64,000 nucleotides of DNA. Origin: Notolepis coatsorum. Lineage: Eukaryota; Chordata; Actinopteri; Aulopiformes; Paralepididae. The stretch is taken from assembly GCA_963971535.1 (NCBI GenBank), contig OZ020592.1, positions 127,968,166 to 128,032,165 of the forward strand, written 5' to 3'. Below the pieces are notes generated by a model. It had not been told where the DNA came from, did not search any database, and saw only the letters and a list, made by a program, of their open reading frames with translations. Positions within the stretch are counted from its first letter, which is position 1; the number at the start of each line of letters is the position of its first letter. The translations under genes and the position numbers were made by a program. Below, piece after piece: positions 49,428-61,399 of this stretch.

Positions 49428-49491
49428 ACCACCCCTAGGCATGGTTTATTGTTCACAAACCACTCCTGCGCATGATGTAATGCTTAATAAT
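49428..49491. repeat. Right member of the 64-bp inverted repeat pair (partner 43250-43313)
   Basis: ACCACCCCTAGGCATGGTTT ... CACTCCTGCGCATGATGTAA ... TAATAAT. It may be the right terminus of a large element spanning 43250-49491, or an independent solo copy. Confidence 0.7.
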
Positions 49492-49889
49492 ATAATGTGT
49501 GTAGAGGCATTTGATACAATCTATTTTGTTGTTGGTATTAGGTAGCGTATATGAATTACATATAATAGCAGCCAGCCCATAGCCTACATTATGCAACAGT
49601 AACTTGCGCATATATAATAACACACAGCCCTGCGAAGCCTGCATACAGTAAGCTAACTTGATCATTAATCTAGCTGTTGTATCTTTACGCTTATGAAAAC
49701 ATTAATTAATATGTATAGGCTATAGGCCGTCGCTTTAGCCTATATTCTCAAATTGCATTTAATGGCTATCCTACTCGAGTCCTCGATATCCTCGCGGGCG
49801 GACCAGTATACCTTTATATCATATCATATTCATATTCATATCATAGTTTACTCTATCAGCCTACCAGCATGTAATACGTTCTTTGTTAG
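49492..49889. other. AT-rich unassigned spacer
   Basis: Nothing recognised. Confidence 0.4.
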
Positions 49890-50315
49890 AACTCAACTCG
49901 TTATTATTTTGCGCATAGATTGCAGAAATACGGGAACGTTTTGATTTAGGCTTTGACATTGTAAAACTAAATAAGTGAAATTCTGTAAGCAGAATACAAG
50001 TCATGATATCACCCACACAATATATGCTCTGTATCCAGAGCATGTATGCTTTTCATTCATTCACATTTATTGCAAGGGTTTTGTATACACATACACTCAA
50101 CAAATAACATCAGTCTGTTCTCGTTGCAATGCGTTTTTTATTCTTTCTTATAGGAAGGGGAAGAACACTATATCGTGGGTGTTCATATGACTTGTATTCT
50201 GCTTACAACTTCGGGGTTCCACTTATTACGTTTAACAATGGCAAAGCCTTTTAAATATAATCAAAACGTTCCCGTATTTCTGCAATATATGCACAAAATA
50301 ATAACGAGTTGAGTT
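49890..50315. mobile_element. Foldback element with arms of about 130 bp
   Basis: Left arm 49890-50015 (AACTCAACTCGTTATTATTT ... ACGGGAACGTTTTGAT ... GCAGAATACAAGTCATGA) and right arm 50175-50315 are inverse complements with small indels. The loop is about 160 bases. No coding capacity. Family unknown. Confidence 0.75.
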
Positions 50316-50905
50316 ACGCGGAGCGCAGTCAGTGCTTATTTCCGCATTGTAAAAATATTCTACCACCGGCGCCAGCTACGCATGGTCCGACCTGTGCTTA
50401 GATATACGCACATATATTTTGATTAACAAAACAATACCATTTACAGTCGAAAAAACAATTACAGACCCAAACGGACGGTTTGTCTTGGTTTCAGGCTGCA
50501 TTTGGGGAACATCCATAACTTTTTTGAACATTTATGCCCCCAATGCAGACGAACCCACATTTATGTCTGACATGGTGTTGCTGTTCAATGAAAACTGTAA
50601 AGGTTTTGAAGTGATGGCGGGAGATTTTAACCTGACAATGAGAGCATTGGATAAATCTAGTCAAACTAACGTTAGGTTATGACTATAACCAAGTTCTGTT
50701 AGTATAGCGACGCTCGGCATCGCTCTCTGCACTATCTCGCATATGTGCACGCGCACTGAATAAAGACCACAAATGTACCTTTAATCCCAATATTCGTCTG
50801 ACCACACCCCTATCAGCTTACCCATATAAGCAGGGGTGGGGCCACCCACTCGCCTCCTTCCCAAGCTTTCGCCACAAGGCGAGGTCAAAGGCTGCAGCGG
50901 CGTCG

Positions 50906-50999
50906 GATGCCGAGCGTCGCTATACTAACAGAACTTGGTTATAGTCATAACCTAACGTTCTGTATCATATACGCTCTCGCTCGGCATCGCTCTCTGCAC
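50906..50999. repeat. Internal complementary region of DIRS-like copy A2
   Basis: GATGCCGAGCGTCGCTATAC ... CCTAAC complements the left outer edge. GTTCTGTATCATATACGCTC ... CTGCAC complements the right outer edge with one mismatch. Confidence 0.7.
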
Positions 51000-51421
51000 A
51001 AGGGAGGCAGAGCGAGAGCCAACGGCCGACAAATACACCCCGCTGACAGCCCCCCACAACCATCAGAACAGGGAGGGCCGAGCCCCCCCGACCCACCCTA
51101 ATGGAGGGCACCCCCCCTATTAGGGGCTTCACGGGAGGGCGACGGACCCGACCGTGCGAAGAGGCACTCAAGCAACTCAACGCACAGGGTGAGCAGACCG
51201 TGGCTTGACCCCACGACTACACACATGCACAACCCGCATGCCACCCGGGAACGAACAGAGGAACAACCTCGTTACTGCCCCCAGAATCACGGGGTCAAGG
51301 GCAAACCCAACCCCGTGGCAAGGCCGTAGCAGCGGAGCGCGAAGGAAGACCCAGACCCACCAAAAGGACTGGACTCCCTGGAATGGGGGCCCGGAGAAGT
51401 CCATGATGCCAGCATCAAGAC

Positions 51422-52507
51422 TAGAGATGTTCCGATACCATTTTTTCCTTTCCGATCCGATTCCGATACCTAAGCTTTGGGTATCGGCCGATACCGATAT
51501 TTATCCGATACCAGTGCATACATAAAAAAAAAAAAAAAAACGATATTATATAAATTTTTTATAAATATAATTTTTTTTTTTTTTTTTTAACAAATACTGT
51601 TTTATATATACTGTTTTTTAGTCATAACTAGAAAGTAATGGTATTTATTCAACAACAGGTGATTGTATAGATTTGTATTAGTATCATTAATCAATGAGTA
51701 TGGGGCTTCAGCACTGCAGATATACCCTACTCCAATGATCCACACGGACATTATACGTTGCTGCACTCGCTACCCACTGGCTCTGCAGATATACCCTACT
51801 CAGTCTGTCTACAAGGCTCCGTTCAGTAGCAGTCGCATCTGTTGTGATTTTTGCACAATAAATATTCAACATTCTCTTTTGAGACTCCGCCTCAGACTCT
51901 TATCATTTGGCACTAAAAGCTAAACATTGTCGCCGATATGGCTGTCCGCAACATGTCATTAATTGTGTACGCGACGTGCAATTGTGCAATGACAACGTTA
52001 CCGTTAGCTAGCATGAGCTACCGGTATATGGGAAGACCATAGAAGACTGTAACGTTACTGGTGACATTGTGATTTAACTTGGAATACTCCTTTGCCAACT
52101 TGCTGTACTTTGCTTGCAGGTCTGCAGCCATTATTGCTGGATTATATGAATAGCCCCAACTTTAGCCAAGGTAATGTTAAAGCTAGCTTTCGGTTAGCTG
52201 TTCAATGCTAATAGTAATAACACCAGCCACCAAGCGAACCCATGAGCTCTCCGTCAACACCGCTCTGTCGGGACGATGACATTTAAGAACGTATCTGCTG
52301 TTAAAATGACAAATGGCATTGACACTTTAATCGATTAAGCACACGTTTGTTTTATAATGCTTACTCAACAGACCACAGTGTTGTTGATAAATTACGTCAT
52401 ATGGTATCGGAGCGCAGCATTAGAGGGTACTCGCCGATACCGATACCAGCATTTTAGCCAGTATCGGCGGCTTTTCCGATACTCGTATCGGTATCGGAAC
52501 AACTCTA
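51422..52507. mobile_element. 1.1 kb hAT MITE in DIRS-like copy A2, 8-bp TSD and empty site
   Basis: It starts TAGAGATGTTCCGATACC and ends GGTATCGGAACAACTCTA. ATCAAGAC flanks both sides (51414-51421 and 52508-52515). Copy A1 at 10313-10320 carries the single, uninterrupted ATCAAGAC in the same context, giving a directly visible empty site. There is no transposase. Inner CGATACCGATA-type repeats flank an AT-rich core. Confidence 0.95.
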
Positions 52508-53244
52508 ATCAAGACCCCACCAGGTGGGCACGTAGTGCCCCGCCCCCCACATCGCCAGCGTATTCGGACAAAGGCCCCTCAGCCGAGCGGGCCCCGTCCC
52601 CCCAATAGTACACCGCCTGGCACACTGACCCTGCAACAGGCAGTCAGCATGGCCGTAAGCACACAAAAAAGGTTAACCAATGGAAGCAGGCAGCGCACCG
52701 GGGAAAAACCAGGCAACAGGCTATTAACCCTAGCCTGGAGACTGCGGACGAGACAGGCGCCAGAGGGGACAGCTGAACACAGCCGCCCCGGCGGAAGGAG
52801 CGTAAGCTGGCGGTGTTGCATGACCAAGCCTCCATTTAAAAACCCCCACCCAGAGGGGTCGAGGCAGAGAAGGCTGACACGATTGGCAGACGTCATGAAC
52901 GTGCAGGGGCACCCTCAACCGGTGAACCCGGGAGTTGACACTGCACCAACACACCAGGGAATCAACCACCTTGGTGTTACCCAATGCGGTGGTTGTTCCT
53001 ATAACCCCTCAAGAAAAAACTCCAAAACACACCTGCGGGTATACACCGGCTATACCGCAGTACAAGTGTTTCAGTTTCCAAAAAAGGGTTAACCCAGGCC
53101 TACGGGTCGACGAAACATTACTTCGGACCGGGCCTGGCGGTACGGGAAGCACAGGGTCACCAGAGGTCAAAAACCACCCCCACAGGCCCCTCTTCGCCAT
53201 GCGTGAGAGAGGAGCGAAAAAGAATGGAGAACCAGCCCCTAAGC

Positions 53245-53359
53245 ACACCGTACTTGGTATTCCCAGGCGGTCTCCCAACCAAGTACTAACCAGGACCAAC
53301 CTGTGTAGCGGCCGAGATCCGCCGAGATCGAGCGTGTACAGAATGGCATGGCCGTAAGC
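53245..53359 (-). pseudogene. 5S rRNA-derived module 2 in DIRS-like copy A2
   Basis: The minus strand reads GCTTACGGCCATGCC, then CTCGATCTCGGCGGATCTCG, then GTTAGTACTTGGTTGGGAGA, CCGCCTGGGAATACCAAGTA and CGGTGT. It is 115 nt, the same length as in A1, and closer to canonical 5S at both ends (GGCC and CCTGGGAATACC intact). The whole module is therefore ancestral to both copies. Confidence 0.82.
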
Positions 53360-56300
53360 CATTACGACAGTGCTGAGTAAAACGTACCCAACCAGGGTCT
53401 CCATAGCGCTTAACCCTGTGACACCCGGACCGACCTGGCATTTTTCCCCCTGAAAAAAGCCCAAGTCCCTCAGGGTACCAGAACAGCAGATCTGTGTCCC
53501 CGGCGGACAACGGGTTCAACTGATCCGGACCAGCGTGACCAGACCAGTCCCGTGCCCTAACCACGCCGACATGCCTACTCCAGGAGAAAGGGCAGATATG
53601 CGTGTCGATCTTAACATGAAAAGAAGGCGCCACCCAGACGTTCGGGCGAACCGCGCCTGGTGGCCCACCCCAAGGGCGTGAGACCCCTCTACATATGTTC
53701 AGATCCATTCCGTCATCATCCCCCAGACATGAACGAGAATCCGTCGAAAACCATCCCAGGTCGTGGGATTTGGTCGTCGGAAGAGGAAAAACCCCCATCT
53801 CAGTTGCTTCATAAAAACGCGTTTTAACCACAAGCAACCAAGGCGCGCCAGTCAGTCGCCTGTTTACAGCGAGCTAGCACTATACGTGCGTCGGGACACA
53901 CCCCCACCAATGAACAGGCTATTTAGACCTGTCATTGAATCCCCAAGGCGCCCAGGGGAACGACAAGAGGGGTGTGACACTTCCTAACTCCAACACTTTT
54001 TGAATAGAAAAGAAGGAAGCATCAACAGTATGTATCCCAGTCTACACAGCCGGGGGTAAACATTTTTCACATTTTTACATCCCACCACCCTCCCATAGGA
54101 AGGAGACGGGGATCCCCAGAGAGACTTCCCACGCAAGCTGTACAGATTGAAAAGAATATATTGCACCTTGAGCCATGTAAAAAATTGGTTTTAGGGCTCT
54201 CCGGGGAAGAGGCACTGAACCCATACACACTCAATAATCGAATTGAATCGAATACATATACAATAGAATAGGACACCTTCCAGAGGGTCCACTCACTTTG
54301 ACAATCTGAGGAGGAAGGCTCTGTACTCTGATGGAGGCTCCCTCACATGGAAGAAGGAGTCCGAACTCACAGAAGGCCCGAATAGGCGCTTGGTGAGGAG
54401 GAGCCCTGACCACCCCCCTGAAACAGATCCATCACATGGACCTGAACAGCACACGGAAGTCCTACCAACAGAGACGCGCACGGTGACGTACTCTACGGCG
54501 GGGGAATTCCTGCGGTGCACACGCCCAATATACCAGGCCGTGGGACCAGGAAACTCCCTCTCCCCCCCCCCCCCCCCCCCGTAACGTGCCGAACCGCCAC
54601 GTGACGGGAACCTTGAAGGACAGGGGGTGTACCCCTGACCGACAGAAACAAGGAGGAGAGGAAAGGTTACCAGTTCACCCCTTTACGACCCCACACCCAT
54701 GATACGATGTAATGACAAAAAGAGAATATGACACAGTCATAGTCAGCTCCATGAAGCGTTTGACAGCTCCACACAGTGCATGAGCTAACCTGCTATCTGA
54801 TTTTTACTAAGGAAAAAACACAGAATAGAGAGGGCTCTAAGAGCCCCGGTCCAACATACACATGTGCTTCTGTGGCCAGTCCAACCCAGTTGTAGGTCAC
54901 ATGACACACACAACCCATCATCACCTACAAAAAATGGCAAAAACACTCTACAGAGGAACGCCGTTTTTCATAATGAGAGAATACATAATTCTCGATTAGT
55001 ATCGGCCACAGGCCTTGCTAAGCACACACGACAGCGACCAAACAATCTTTTCGTTTAGGAAAATAAAGTTTCTCCAGCAGTTTTAGCACAACCTCAGCAA
55101 TCAAGCTAAGGGTTACATCGCATCCCTACCACACAAAAGACACAATTAGTGCACAACATGTCTGATAGGAGGATGAAAAAGTCCCCAGGGAACCGGGGGG
55201 AAACACAATCCTCTTATTTTACCCTCAATACGGCCAGTTAAAACAGGAAAACCTGTTAATGTGTGAACACACTGTTCATTGTCATCACAGGCTGAGAAAA
55301 GAACATTCTTTTACTCACTTGTCACTAAGCATAGCTTCATAGGTTAGTTACCTTAGTTGTGAGTACACGGTACATATAAACACCATGATGTTTCTCACAC
55401 AACAACCAGATCATTTTCACATCTGTAACAACAACCCGATTTGCACGGAGAAGCTAACTGCCAGTGACAAAAACAGCTCACACATAACTCGCGTCGTATC
55501 CTAAATGCATTGCAGCAACACACGTTTTGGGAAAAACATCGTTATTCACAAAACATTTAGAAAAGTAAAACCAGAAGACGTGTTATAAGGTCTGGTCAAA
55601 CCTTGTCCTACCCGGAACGTAGATCAGCGAAGTGCAGACTCGAGACCCCGTAGACAACACAGCCGATCCTGTGTTGCTCGAACTGGGCAGCGTCGTCGCT
55701 CCAACCAGTCGCTACAGTCCTCTTTGTTGACGCAATCCCCGTCCAGGCTCAGGGCAGGGTCGACGAACATCCCCTGTCAAGGATGACGTCGTAGTCAAGA
55801 GTGTAAAACATGTTAAAATCAAAGCACGTTCAACAGAGTAGCATTAAGCTAACGGCCGCTCCAACCGTTCGGGCGCTACTGCCCCTGCTCGCAAGACGCC
55901 GAGCTAACGGTGCACGCGACCAGAAGCGCTCGCGGCGGCGCGCGAGGAGCTAAAGCTACCCCGCGCCAGGCCTTGGCCTACAGCAGCAAGCTAACGTTAC
56001 CTAGTGAACACGACATGCTAGCGCCGCAGCTAACAGCTGACTGGCTAACAGTAGGCCCACCTAAGTAGGCCATGCAGCGATCCCAGCAGGCTAACGCAGC
56101 AGCTAACAGCTGACTGGCTAACCGTAAGCTAAGCAGCTATCACCTGAACATGTATACAATGACATAACACTCACCCAGACAGGCCGCCGTTCTGAACCTC
56201 TCCTCACTTTTTAAGAGAAAAGAGAAACAAGATGTCAACACTGCTTTACAACGGTGATTTTACCAACACCCGATGGAATCAGCACAATACCAAACTGGCC

Positions 56301-57656
56301 TGTGTAGCTGACTTGAACATGGATCTGCCGCTATCGCACATCCATGCACATATCTCCTCGTGAAGGAATACTCTCATTTGGATATGAAAGAAGGGGCTTA
56401 ACACGGGACAGAGAGAATCCACTCGTCCAGAACAAACAGGGATCACCAGTGTTAATGGTCGCGGCCCACTAGTTAAAACTACAATGGTCTTCAGACCAAG
56501 GCCTTCTGTCGCCTAGGTGGCTGAACAAAGGACCCTAGCCTGGGGCCGGTTTCCATAAACATTGTCAAGTAGCCCCCATAGCACTAACAGACAAGTGAAG
56601 CCCGCCAGCAACAGTACTCACCCAACCTGAAACCCACCGCTTCTCACAACAGCGGCGTGTCCGACAGTTCAGCTGTGGCCTGACAGGTTTCACCCCAACA
56701 AACACAGCAAGGAACTGCAGTTGAGAAGCATGCAGCGGCGTGCTCCCAATACGAAAACCGGTGGAGGGTTTTTAGAATGATCATCATCTTCCAGACACTC
56801 CAGTACGAAGACAATATCGCCGTATTTTCTCGAAAATAGTGAGAGAGAAAATAAAGATATGATGTCAACGTATCCTTGTTTCCCAAAGCTGCTCCTTTCC
56901 ATCATGGTGTCAAGTGTGGGGATCTACCGAGGCACTTCTTCCTTGTGGTGAAAGCGAGAAGGAGGCGAGTGGGTGGCCCCACCCCTGCTTATATGGGTAA
57001 GCTGATAGGGGTGTGGTCAGACGAATATTGGGATTAAAGGTACATTTGTGGTCTTTATTCAGTGCGCGTGCACATATGCGAGATAGTGCAGAGAGCGATG
57101 CCGAGCGAGAGCGTATACGATACAGAACCATAGCTCCAAATCCTCAAAAGTTCTTCAAGGGTTATGTGCAGAAAGTGGCCTAATTGATGTCTGGCGTGAA
57201 TTACATCCAGGCATTAAAGACTACAGTTTCTTCTCAAATGTACATAACTCATATAGTAGAATAGACTATGCCTTTATTTACTCAAAATATATATACATGA
57301 TAAAGGAATGTGAAATGAGCTCAATCATTTTATCAGATCATGCCAGAATATGCCTGACTATTCAGTTTTGTTCACCAAACAATGGAAATTTGATAATTCA
57401 TTACTCCAAGATGAAGAATTTAAATAAAAAATGCGAACATGGATTACAAACTACATAAAGGAAAATAATGACCCCCTCATTGACCCTAACATTATCTGGG
57501 AGGCTGCAAAAGCCACTTTAAGAGGACTAATAATTTCATATGGTTCATTTAAAAAGCGAGTAAAAAGAGCACAAGCACAAGAACTTGAGAGAGAAGTAAT
57601 AAGATGTGAAGCACTTCATAAGACAGCGTCTACAGAGGACAATTGGAGACAATTAA

Positions 57657-58418
57657 TTGTGGCCTACTATTAGTCTTTTAGATCACGATTACAAGATTAT
57701 AACCAAATTATTAGCAAAAAGACTAGAAGATATTTTGCCTAAATTGATTAATCCAGACCAATCAGGTTTCATAAAAGGGAGATATTCTGCTGACAATATA
57801 AGGAGACTTTTGAATGTAATAAATCATTTAGACACCAGTCGAAGCCCTTCTCTGCTTCTATCACTGGACGCAGAGAAGGCCTTCGATAGGGTTGAATGGA
57901 ACTTTCTTTTTTCTATACTTGACAAGCTTAATATGGGACCGAACTTTATCGCTTGGATTAAAGAAATCTATAAAAATCCTAAAGCAGCTGTCATTACCAA
58001 TGGAGCTCCCTCTGATTTGTTTGCACTAACGAGAGGGACAAGACAAGGATGCCCACTGTCGAGTTCACTCTTCGCGATGGTGATTGAATTGTTGGCGTCA
58101 TGTGTACGAGACAATATTAACATTAAAGGACTGAAAATGAATAATGAGGAACATAAAATATCCTTATACGCAGATGACATTATTTTATACATAAAAGACC
58201 CAGAACAGTCCTTATCACACTTATATAACGAAATAGACCAATTTGGAAAATACTCTGGATATAAGTTAAACTTTAATAAATCAAATGCTTGTCTCCTGCA
58301 TACGACCCCAACAGAAACAATGTATAAAACGTATCCTTTTAATTGGTCTCCAGAAGGGTTTAAATATTTGGGAATAAACATTACACCGCAACTAGAGAAC
58401 CTGTACAGGGAAAACTAA
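57657..58418 (+). pseudogene. L1-type reverse transcriptase, partial
   Basis: 253 open codons: I-S-L-L-D-H-D-Y-K-I-I-T-K-L-L-A-K-R-L (region 2), N-P-D-Q-S-G-F-I-K-G-R, S-L-D-A-E-K-A-F-D-R-V-E-W (motif A), G-T-R-Q-G-C-P-L-S-S-S-L-F (motif B) and L-Y-A-D-D-I-I-L-Y (motif C with Y-A-D-D, near 58172), then F-K-Y-L-G-I-N. Catalytic aspartates are present. The N-terminal thumb-side segment is lost at the 57655 junction and the connection domain after 58405, so it cannot encode a complete enzyme. The start is not a true initiation site. Confidence 0.85.
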
Positions 58419-59384
58419 CTACTATATATTTGGTGCAACAAAATGCCTAGGATAAAGTTATTGACACTTATGAAGCCAGAATCCATGGGAGGTCTCGGTC
58501 TCCCCAATCTCCAACATTATTTTTGGTCAGCCCAATTAAGAAATGTACTGTCATGGTCGTTGGGAAGACGAGACTCACAGTGGTTTCAGCTAGAAGCTAA
58601 ATTTGTTGACCCGTTACCATTGGACTCTCTCATATTTATAAAACAATTTAAAAAGATAAGAAACATAGGTAATTGTTTCACTGTTTTTAACACACTATGT
58701 GCTTGGAAGGAACTGCTAAAAAAAACTTGGTAACACCAATTGTACCTCCATATTCTCTCCTATCTATCACAATCCTGATCTAGATAAACATCTAAGATCA
58801 ATTAATATACTCAAATGGGCTCAGTTGGGGATAAGTCAAATCAAAGACCTGTTTCACACAAATATGCAGTTCAAATCATTTATGGATTTAAGAACAGAAT
58901 ATGCCATCCCAAATACTGATTTCTTTAAATATTTACAAATGCGAAACATTATACATATACTGAGAAGAGAAAATAGGTAAAATCAGTGAATTGTATGACA
59001 TCTTCTCCAAAGAATGTCACTCATCTTTTTTGCCTTTGTTGAGGATCTGGGAGACAGACATAACCATGAAATTAGAAGAAAATACATGGCTAAATATTTG
59101 TGATAGAATACACTTTCCATTTACAAGTAACAAAATCAAAGAAGCAAATTTTAAATGTATCCATACATTTATCCATCCATACTCGCTGCGGGGGGGGGGT
59201 CACCAGATGATTTCCAAAGAAAAAAAAAAAATCCAAAAAATTCAAAAAAAATAATTATGCAGTCAGGTCACTGAACTTAGAAGCAGGCCAGGCCAGTGTT
59301 TCTAGTTGCAGCGGTGCAATAGTTAGATAACCTATGTGGGGAACAACCAGGAGATCACTGTAACTCACACAAGTTGGAGAACTA

Positions 59385-59779
<395 letters not shown>

Positions 59780-60072
59780 AGTATGTTCTCCCAAAATCCA
59801 ACCCTAATGTCCTCATCGTGGGAGGGGGAAGCAGGTTAAGCTGACCAATAGGGCAATGGTAAAACTCATGGGCCAATCCCCCGTGAAGTGGATAATTGGA
59901 TTACAGAAACATTGAAGAAAAGTAAGAAACCCTGCACCCTAGGAGATGGAAGCTCTTCAAGCATACGAGCTGAAGAGACTATGAAGACGCATGCTGAAAA
60001 CCACATGGAGAGGGTGCGTCAGAACCTTCTATCCCCTAGGCGGTCTACCAACATCGCTGGAATATCAGGACC

Positions 60073-61278
60073 ATGTACACAGCGGGGAAAACGTCAGTCA
60101 TCGCAGAAGAGATGAAAAGATACAAGCTCTCTATCCTCGGCTTGTGTGAAACCAGATGGCTCCAGACAGGAGAAGTCAAACTGACCAGTGGTGAATCCAT
60201 AATCTTCTCTGGACACCCGGATGAGAAAGCACCACACACGGAGGGAGTGGCACTCATGCTCTCCAAAGAAGCGCAGAGGGCCCTCATCAGTTGGGAGCCC
60301 ATCAATTCCAGAATCATCACCGCAAGATTTAAAACCACCCTTAAAAGAATTAACCTACATGTCATCCAATGTTATGCACCCACCAACACCACAGATGAGG
60401 AAATAAAAGACAACTTCTACAACCAGCTACAACAGCTACTCCAGGCCAGGAGAGAAAAAGACATCTTTCTCCTCATGGGCGACATGAATGCAAAGGTTGG
60501 GAACAACAACAATGGATACGAGCTGATTATGGGAAAACATGGAATCGGCAGCATGAATGAAAATGGTGAAAGATTAGCAAACGCCTGTGCGGACTACAAC
60601 CTGGTCATAGGAGGGACAGTTTACCCCCACAAACCTGTTCACAAAGCCACATGGATATCACCTGACCACACCACAGAAAACCAAATAGATCATATATGTA
60701 TAAACAGGAAGTTCAGACGTTCCCTCCTGGATGTACAAGTGAAGAGGGGGGCAGATGCGGGGTCAGATCATCACCTACTGGCTGCAAAACTCCAACTCAA
60801 GCTGAAGCGCTGTAACAGCCCCACTGACAACAGAGCAAAGTACAACATCCAGCTTTTCCAGGACATAGGAACAACGGAACTATACCAAATCACCCTACAG
60901 AACAGGTTCCAAGCCCTGCAAGAACAAGCTCAAAAACCAGTGGAAGAGCACTGGAACAACCTGAAAACCGTATGGAAGGAGACATGCCTAGAAGTGGTAG
61001 GGAGAAAGAAAACAAGCAACAAACCCTGGATATCCACTGAAACACTGAAAAGAATAGAGGAGAGGAGGGCAAAAAAAGACACAATAAACAAATGCAAAAC
61101 TCGAGCAAAAAAGGGAGCAGCTCACAGAGACTACGAAGTAGCAAACAAGGAGGTGAAGAAAAGCATCAAACACGACAAACAGAAATACATAGAAGACTTG
61201 GCGCAAGAAGCAGAGGAAGCAGCGGGAAAGAATAACCTCAAGGAACTCTACCTGACCACCAAGAAACTAACCGTTTAG
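60073..61278 (+). CDS. RTE-like LINE: apurinic-type endonuclease and linker
   Basis: 401 codons. W-N-I-R-T-M lies at the start (60056-60073), L-G-L-C-E-T-R-W near 60142 supplies the catalytic glutamate, V-I-Q-C-Y-A-P-T near 60365 follows, and G-D-M-N-A-K-V-G near 60480 carries the D-x-N pair. N-Q-I-D-H-I-C-I-N near 60685 and A-G-S-D-H-H-L near 60760 carry the terminal D-H. All endonuclease catalytic residues are present. A lysine/glutamate-rich linker follows. The enzyme would nick genomic DNA to prime reverse transcription. The frame stops at 61276-61278, where the reverse transcriptase frame is shifted. The listed ATG is internal to the family's usual protein. Confidence 0.8.
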   Translation: MYTAGKTSVIAEEMKRYKLSILGLCETRWLQTGEVKLTSGESIIFSGHPDEKAPHTEGVALMLSKEAQRALISWEPINSRIITARFKTTLKRINLHVIQCYAPTNTTDEEIKDNFYNQLQQLLQARREKDIFLLMGDMNAKVGNNNNGYELIMGKHGIGSMNENGERLANACADYNLVIGGTVYPHKPVHKATWISPDHTTENQIDHICINRKFRRSLLDVQVKRGADAGSDHHLLAAKLQLKLKRCNSPTDNRAKYNIQLFQDIGTTELYQITLQNRFQALQEQAQKPVEEHWNNLKTVWKETCLEVVGRKKTSNKPWISTETLKRIEERRAKKDTINKCKTRAKKGAAHRDYEVANKEVKKSIKHDKQKYIEDLAQEAEEAAGKNNLKELYLTTKKLTV

Positions 61279-61399
61279 ACAGACAAACACACAAATCCGT
61301 GACAAACAAGGACGACTGCTCACCACCAAGGAAGAACAACACCAAAGGTGGACTGAGCACTTTAGGGAGCTCCTCAACAGAGAGCCCCCTGTCCAAGAG

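Larger units (their letters stand above)
50671..57125 (-). mobile_element. DIRS-architecture element, family A, copy A2 (fossil), with hAT insertion
   Basis: It is flanked by AAC on both sides (50668-50670, 57126-57128). Its body matches copy A1 over almost its full length at high identity by eye, including the 5S module and a poly-C tract (54565-54582). Termini differ from A1 in a correlated way: CTCGGCATCGCTCTCTGCAC here against CTTGGCATCGCTACTGCAC there, at the left edge, right edge and internal complementary region alike. A hAT MITE (51422-52507) is inserted. No DIRS coding region is recognisable. Confidence 0.65.
50408..59258 (+). mobile_element. L1/Tx1-type LINE split by DIRS-like copy A2
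   Basis: Left part (50408-50670): endonuclease text G-C-I-W-G-T-S-I-T-F-L-N-I-Y-A-P-N, then V-M-A-G-D-F-N-L-T-M. Right part from 57129: S-G-L-I-D-V-W-R-E-L-H-P, Y-S-R-I-D-Y-A and I-I-L-S-D-H-A, completing the endonuclease motifs (Y-A-P-N, G-D-F-N, S-R-I-D-Y, S-D-H). Then come about 57431-57650, a deletion junction near 57655, the reverse transcriptase (57657-58418), another junction near 58420, and C-terminal text to about 59230. Removing the DIRS-like element plus one AAC restores the endonuclease frame (S-S-Q-T-N-H-S-S). 5' truncated, two internal deletions, inactive. Confidence 0.85.

Noticed and set aside
53245-53359. Functional 5S rRNA gene
   Set aside because: Diverged in the 5' third, embedded in a dispersed element and duplicated with it, with no T-run terminator seen directly after the minus-strand 3' end.
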